DNA of 64,000 nucleotides. Source: Nakamurella sp. PAMC28650 (GTDB lineage: Bacteria > Actinomycetota > Actinomycetes > Mycobacteriales > Nakamurellaceae). The position numbers were made by a program, and so were the translations under genes. Shown here in pieces: positions 60,274 through 64,000 of this stretch. The notes under the pieces were generated by a model. That model was not told the DNA's origin. It did not search any database and worked only from the letters and a program-made list of their open reading frames with translations. Within the stretch, counting starts at the first letter, position 1; each line of letters starts with the position of its first letter. Where the stretch lies: positions 62,001 to 126,000 of the forward strand of contig NZ_CP060298.1 of the NCBI RefSeq assembly GCF_014303395.1. The letters are read 5' to 3'.

Positions 60274-60414
60274 CCCTGCCGCCACGAGACCCATCTGTCG
60301 CGGCCGCGTGGGTGGGAGCGGGAGCAGCGAACCTGTACGATCGAGCTACGACTGACAACAGATGCCGGGGCCGCCGACAGGCCGCCCCGCTTTAACGTGC
60401 AAGGGGGTCCGCTC

Positions 60415-60663
60415 ATGGGGCGAGGCCGTCAGAAGGCAAAGCAAACGAAGGTTGCCCGGGATTTGAAGTATCACGAATCCTCTTTCGACCCGAATGCTTT
60501 GACTCAGGAACTTCGCGGGATCCCGGTTCACCGACCGGCTCCTGTTGTCCAGGACGAGAGCGAGGAAGACGAGTCCTCGTTGTATGCCAAGTACATCGTG
60601 GATGACGACGACGATGACGAAGGCCCGGCGACCTCGTACGCCAACGGCTCTGCACGTCGCTGA
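60415..60663 (+). CDS. DUF3073 protein
   Basis: 82 residues: basic start MGRGRQKAKQTKVARDLKYH, then SSFDPNALTQELRG, an acidic middle with SEEDESSLYAKYIVDDDDDDE and a polar end. This is the conserved small actinobacterial DUF3073 protein found beside purM (Rv0810c from memory). Function unknown; nucleic-acid binding is plausible from the basic N-terminus. ATG has AAGGGGG upstream. Confidence 0.92.
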   Translation: MGRGRQKAKQTKVARDLKYHESSFDPNALTQELRGIPVHRPAPVVQDESEEDESSLYAKYIVDDDDDDEGPATSYANGSARR

Positions 60664-60799
60664 TCTGCTTCTCCCGCTTGATCTTTCCAGCAGTGACCAG
60701 GCTGGCTGACGACTGCCCGCCTGATGATCTGACGGCCGGGTGGGCTGGTATCCGGGTTGACTGATGGCCGGGTCGCCCGAGGGTGTGGTCGCCAACTGT

Positions 60800-60853
60800 C
60801 GTTACTGCAGTCGTTCGGTGCCTGTACTCGGGCACCGAACTACTGCAGTAACG
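60800..60853. repeat. Long palindrome at a convergent junction (23-bp arms)
   Basis: Arms 60800-60822 and 60831-60853 match at 22 of 23 positions around an 8-nt loop. It lies between the DUF3073 gene and the convergent membrane-protein gene and includes the dyad ACTGCAGT in each arm. Confidence 0.88.
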
Positions 60854-60885
60854 GTGTTTGCGGGATCGCGCGCCGGGAGTGAGCG

Positions 60886-61545
60886 TCAGACGTCGGCGGT
60901 TTCGACGGACCTGCTCCTGGCCCCCACCAACACCCGGTCGAGGGCGTTCGCGCCGGCTCCGAGCCCGATGAACAGCAGCGTGATCCAGAGGGCGTTGACC
61001 GCCACCCGCAGGTATCCGAGGTCGTGCACGTTGGCGAACGGATAGGGGTACCAGTCCGAGGCCAATGGGCCCCGCACAGCCGTGAAGACCATGTACAGCA
61101 GCGGGAAGGCGACGGTCCAGCGCACCACGAATCCGGACGTCAGGCCCCTCGGCCCGAACGTCAGCCACCCGACCAACGCCAGGATCGGCACCACCGTGTG
61201 CAGGAACTGGTTGGCGACCTGGGCCCAGGTGTCCAGGTCCAGCAACCCGCTGAGCACGACGTGGAAGACGATGCCCGTCACGGTGATCGCGACGACGCCG
61301 ATCAGCCTGAACACCTTGAAGACGGTCGAACTGCGATCGACGCGGATGGCCAGCATCAGGCACGTCACCCCGACGATGACGTTCGACTGCACCGTGAAGA
61401 ACGCGAAGATGTTGAAGGCCCGACCCGCTGCGCTTCCGCCGAACACCGATTCGTCGTTGGCCGAGACGATCAGCTGCACCACGACCCCGATCAGGACGCA
61501 GGCGGCGGTGAGGGCGAAGAACGGCCGGGCCCAGCGTGGATTCAT
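60886..61545 (-). CDS. Pr6Pr-family membrane protein
   Basis: 219 residues with six predicted helices: FFALTAACVLIGVVVQLIVS, FNIFAFFTVQSNVIVGVTCL, VFRLIGVVAITVTGIVFHVV, FLHTVVPILALVGWLTFGP, WTVAFPLLYMVFTAVRG and LWITLLFIGLGAGANAL. The FFTVQSN and LHTVVP motifs mark the Pr6Pr family of unknown function. ATG 7 nt after a TAGGTT hexamer. Confidence 0.85.
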   Translation of the reverse strand: MNPRWARPFFALTAACVLIGVVVQLIVSANDESVFGGSAAGRAFNIFAFFTVQSNVIVGVTCLMLAIRVDRSSTVFKVFRLIGVVAITVTGIVFHVVLSGLLDLDTWAQVANQFLHTVVPILALVGWLTFGPRGLTSGFVVRWTVAFPLLYMVFTAVRGPLASDWYPYPFANVHDLGYLRVAVNALWITLLFIGLGAGANALDRVLVGARSRSVETADV

Positions 61546-61552
61546 GGACCAG

Positions 61553-61558
61553 AACCTA
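61553..61558 (-). promoter_or_regulatory. -10 hexamer of the leaderless Pr6Pr transcript
   Basis: TAGGTT on the minus strand, 7 nt before the ATG at 61545. Confidence 0.6.
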
Positions 61559-61580
61559 GCCGATCAGCACGATCCTGCAT

Positions 61581-61652
61581 GGATCAACATTGCGCATTTG
61601 GGATCGGTGGGACAGAAGTCGTCAACTTCGTCCATGCGTGCGATGTTGATCC
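61581..61652. repeat. Inverted repeat GGATCAACAT / ATGTTGATCC
   Basis: Perfect 10-bp ends (61581-61590 and 61643-61652) with further imperfect pairing (GCGCAT against ATGCGTGC). GTTGATCCAC recurs directly at 61663. The end sequence resembles the degenerate repeat at 19579. Confidence 0.65.
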
Positions 61653-61696
61653 ACGCCAAGGACGTTGATCCACACCGAGCCGGGGCCCGGGACGCG

Positions 61697-62812
61697 TCAG
61701 AAGCGGGGGTGATCGCCGCTCAGGGTGGCGCGGGGCTGGTCGTGGCCGGTGCGCTCGACCGTGCCGAGCACCTTCGACGGCACATGACGGGCCGTGAGCA
61801 CGGCCATCGCACGGTCCACGTCGTCGGCGCCGATCACCGCGACCATGCCGATCCCCATGTTGAACGCCTTCTCCATCTCCTCGCGCTGCACCCGGCCGTG
61901 GCCGGCGATGTAGCCGAAGACCGGCGACGGGTTCCAGGTGCGGCGGTCCATGGCTGCCGTCAGGCCGGGCGGGATGATCCGGGCGACGTTGCCGGCCAGC
62001 CCGCCTCCGGTGATGTGGGCGTAGGCGTGGACGTCGGCCTCGCGGGCCAGCCGGAGGCAGTCGAGCGCGTAGATCCGGGTCGGCTCCAGCAGCTCCTCGC
62101 CCAGCGTTCGGCCGAACTCCTCGACATGGCCCTCCAGCGACAGCCGCGCGATGTCCAGCAGCACGTGTCGCACCATGGAGTAGCCGTTGGAGTGCACGCC
62201 GGAGGACTCCATGCCGACCAGCACGTCGCCGGGCCGCACGCGGTCGGGACCGAGGATGTCGTCCGCCTCCACGATGCCGACCGCAGTCGCCGCCAGGTCG
62301 TAGTCCTGCGGAGCCATCAACCCGGGATGCTCCGCGGTCTCGCCGCCGACCAGCGCGCAACCGGCCTTGACGCAGCCGTCGGCGATGCCGGAGACGATGG
62401 CGGCGATCCGCTCCGGTTCGAGCTGGCCACAGGCGATGTAGTCCTGCAGGAACAGCGGTTCCGCGCCGCAGGCGACCAGATCGTCGACGACCATGGCCAC
62501 CAGGTCGATGCCGATGGTGTTGTGCACGTCGAGCGCCTGCGCGATGGCGGACTTGGTGCCCACCCCGTCGGAGGACGACGCCAGAACCGGCTCCCGGTAA
62601 CGATTGATCGGGAGACGGAACAAGGAGGCGAATCCACCGATGCCGCCCATCACCTCGGGGCGATGCGTCTTCTCGGTGAAGGGCTTCATCAGGTCGACGG
62701 CTTCCTCACCGGCGGCGATCGAGACTCCGGACCCGGCGTAGGTGGCTCCGGAACCGATCGGATGACGATGATGCCCGGGCGCTTCGTTACTCACAGTTCT
62801 AGAAGTCTCCAC
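61697..62812 (-). CDS. purM: Phosphoribosylformylglycinamidine cyclo-ligase
   Basis: 371-residue enzyme of purine synthesis (AIR synthetase). ATYAGSGVSIAAGEEAVDLM is the normal N-terminus. SSSDGVGTKSAIAQAL, GIDLVAMVVDDLVACGAEPL (with the ATP-loop Asp residues), GCALVGGETAEHPGLM and HITGGGLAGNVARIIP are intact. Start is uncertain between GTG 62812 and GTG 62794; the latter has GGAG upstream. It follows purF by about 97 bp on the same strand. Confidence 0.95.
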   Translation of the reverse strand: METSRTVSNEAPGHHRHPIGSGATYAGSGVSIAAGEEAVDLMKPFTEKTHRPEVMGGIGGFASLFRLPINRYREPVLASSSDGVGTKSAIAQALDVHNTIGIDLVAMVVDDLVACGAEPLFLQDYIACGQLEPERIAAIVSGIADGCVKAGCALVGGETAEHPGLMAPQDYDLAATAVGIVEADDILGPDRVRPGDVLVGMESSGVHSNGYSMVRHVLLDIARLSLEGHVEEFGRTLGEELLEPTRIYALDCLRLAREADVHAYAHITGGGLAGNVARIIPPGLTAAMDRRTWNPSPVFGYIAGHGRVQREEMEKAFNMGIGMVAVIGADDVDRAMAVLTARHVPSKVLGTVERTGHDQPRATLSGDHPRF

Positions 62813-62909
62813 TTCAGTTCAGTTCAATCAGGTCCGATCAGGATCCGCGAACGGACACCGGGTCGGGACGGCACCGGGGTCGGCACCCGGGTCAGGGACG
62901 GCACCCGGG

Positions 62910-64000
62910 TCAGGGACGACTCAGTGCACCCTGGGATCCGTTGACGTGCCCGTTCACGGCGTGCTCGCCGACGACGCCCCTGGCGATGCCCTCCAGGACG
63001 TGCTTGCCGACCTGATCGGGGATGTCGATCGGGTACTCACCGGAGAAGCAGGCCGTGCAGAGCCGGTTGCGCGGCTGCTCGGAAGCCGCGACGAGCGATT
63101 CGAGGGAGATGTAGCCGAGGGTGTCGGCGCCGATCGAGCGACGCACGTCCTCGACCTCGCCGGAACTGGCGATGAGTTCGGCGCGGGTGCCGAAGTCCAG
63201 CCCGTAGAAGCACGGCCAGCGCACCGGCGGCGACGCGATCCGGACGTGCACCTCGAGGGCGCCGGCCTCGCGCAGCATCCGGACGAGGGCGCGCTGCGTG
63301 TTGCCGCGGACGATCGAATCGTCGACGACGATCAGGCGCTTGCCGCGGATCACGTCGCGCAGCGGATTGAGCTTGAGCCGGATGCCGAGCTGCCGGATCG
63401 TCTGGGAGGGCTGGATGAAGGTCCGGCCGACGTAGGCGTTCTTCACCAGGCCCTGTCCGTAGGGGATCCCGGACTCCTGGGCGTACCCGATGGCCGCCGG
63501 GGTGCCGGACTCGGGTGTCGGGATGACCAGGTCGGCCTCGATCGGCGACTCCTGGGCCAGCCGGCGGCCGATGTCCACCCGGGTGGCGTGCACGCCGCGG
63601 CCGGAGATGCTGGTGTCCGGACGGGCCAGGTAGACGTACTCGAAGACGCAACCCTTGGGCTCGGCGGAGGCGAACCGCTCGCTGCGGATGCCGTCCTCGT
63701 CGATGGCCAGCAGCTCGCCAGGCTCGACCTCGCGCACGTAGGACGCGCCGACGATGTCCAGGGCGGCGGTCTCGGACGCGACGACCCAGCCGCGGTCCAG
63801 GCGGCCGAGCACCAATGGGTGGATGCCGTGCGCGTCGCGCGCGGCGTAGAGGGTGTGTTCGTCGCAGAAGACGAAGTTGAAGGCCCCGCGGAGCGTCGGG
63901 AACAGCTTGAGCGCAGCAGCTTCGATGCCGATGTCGGTGGCCGCCTCGGCGAGCAACCGCGTGACGATGTCCGAGTCGGTGGTGGACTTGGACTTCGCGG
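62910..64000 (-). CDS. purF: Amidophosphoribosyltransferase (partial, runs off the right edge)
   Basis: C-terminal about 363 residues of PurF, which makes phosphoribosylamine from PRPP and glutamine. The visible part begins in the glutaminase domain (SKSTTDSDIVTRLLAEA at the edge, FNFVFCDEHTLYAARDAHGI, VVASETAALDIVGA). It then includes PTPESGTPAAIGYAQESGIP, the PRPP loop LIVVDDSIVRGNT and cysteines in LCTACFSGEYPID. The catalytic N-terminal Cys lies beyond the window. Confidence 0.96.
   Translation of the reverse strand, partial: AKSKSTTDSDIVTRLLAEAATDIGIEAAALKLFPTLRGAFNFVFCDEHTLYAARDAHGIHPLVLGRLDRGWVVASETAALDIVGASYVREVEPGELLAIDEDGIRSERFASAEPKGCVFEYVYLARPDTSISGRGVHATRVDIGRRLAQESPIEADLVIPTPESGTPAAIGYAQESGIPYGQGLVKNAYVGRTFIQPSQTIRQLGIRLKLNPLRDVIRGKRLIVVDDSIVRGNTQRALVRMLREAGALEVHVRIASPPVRWPCFYGLDFGTRAELIASSGEVEDVRRSIGADTLGYISLESLVAASEQPRNRLCTACFSGEYPIDIPDQVGKHVLEGIARGVVGEHAVNGHVNGSQGALSRP

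Noticed and set aside
1-64000. CRISPR arrays, rRNA or tRNA genes
   Set aside because: No regularly spaced direct repeats of CRISPR size and no recognisable tRNA or rRNA sequence were found; the tandem tracts present have units of 5-45 bp without spacers.

Overview
This is a high-GC actinobacterial chromosome segment. The calls that place it are mshD (mycothiol synthase), a GlnR-type OmpR regulator, a DUF3073 protein, an LmeA-like DUF2993 protein, two LytR-CpsA-Psr proteins, an 11-bp-periodic actinobacterial PHO box, a Cys-rich leader peptide, and many leaderless TAnnnT starts. The genus cannot be fixed from sequence alone; a Frankia/Nakamurella/mycobacteria-type actinomycete fits.

Backbone. 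Two blocks (about 0-20.5 kb and 53-64 kb) match, from memory, the Mycobacterium tuberculosis Rv0808-Rv0823c order: purF, purM, DUF3073, YgfZ, PabC-like aminotransferase, nitrobindin/FABP, DUF1416, CysA2-type sulfurtransferase, LmeA-like, glnR, mshD, pst phosphate transporter, phoU, LCP, dus. Here that order is split by about 32 kb of accessory DNA (20.5-52.9 kb) between nitrobindin and the PabC-like gene. Smaller additions are a nitroreductase/HxlR pair and an alpha/beta hydrolase near 15-17 kb, and a B12-riboswitch-controlled NiCoT transporter, pantothenate kinase, Thr/Ser dehydratase-like enzyme and asparaginase at 54-60 kb.

Accessory block. 21.6-34.5 kb is a carbohydrate locus: IclR plus BadF-type kinase, a ROK repressor with a GH4 glycosidase, a second ROK repressor divergent from a ROK kinase, and a complete family-5 ABC importer. 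Two matching operators tie the ROK genes together. Then follow phosphoglucomutase, an intact ISAzo13-like element, a lipoprotein and glutamate decarboxylase. 40.2-47.4 kb is a second sugar locus: a glycogen-debranching-type glucosidase divergent from LacI with two identical operators, a family-1 binding protein and two permeases but no ATPase. 47.5-52.9 kb holds a SAV_915-like protein, an AsnC/Lrp-like regulator, a LysA-type decarboxylase, a universal stress protein and a secreted sedolisin (S53) protease.

Most interesting signal. Two AbiEi-like/DUF559 (Vsr-like PD-(D/E)XK nuclease) genes, at 7292-8257 and 20564-21538, are each bracketed by two copies of a long palindrome. The palindrome differs between the two loci but matches at both ends of each locus. 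Both sit at convergent or 3' gene junctions, and at the second locus the palindromes supply the C-terminal codons of the nuclease gene and of the adjacent kinase gene. This looks like a palindrome-associated mobile nuclease, analogous in layout to REP/RAYT elements. Three further long palindromes without a gene (34469-34538, 52998-53040, 60800-60853) are candidate empty sites.

Regulation seen directly: PHO box before pstS, cysteine-rich leader peptide before the sulfurtransferase, cobalamin riboswitch before NiCoT, ROK and LacI operators, and a set of about eleven start codons placed 6-7 nt after a -10 hexamer.
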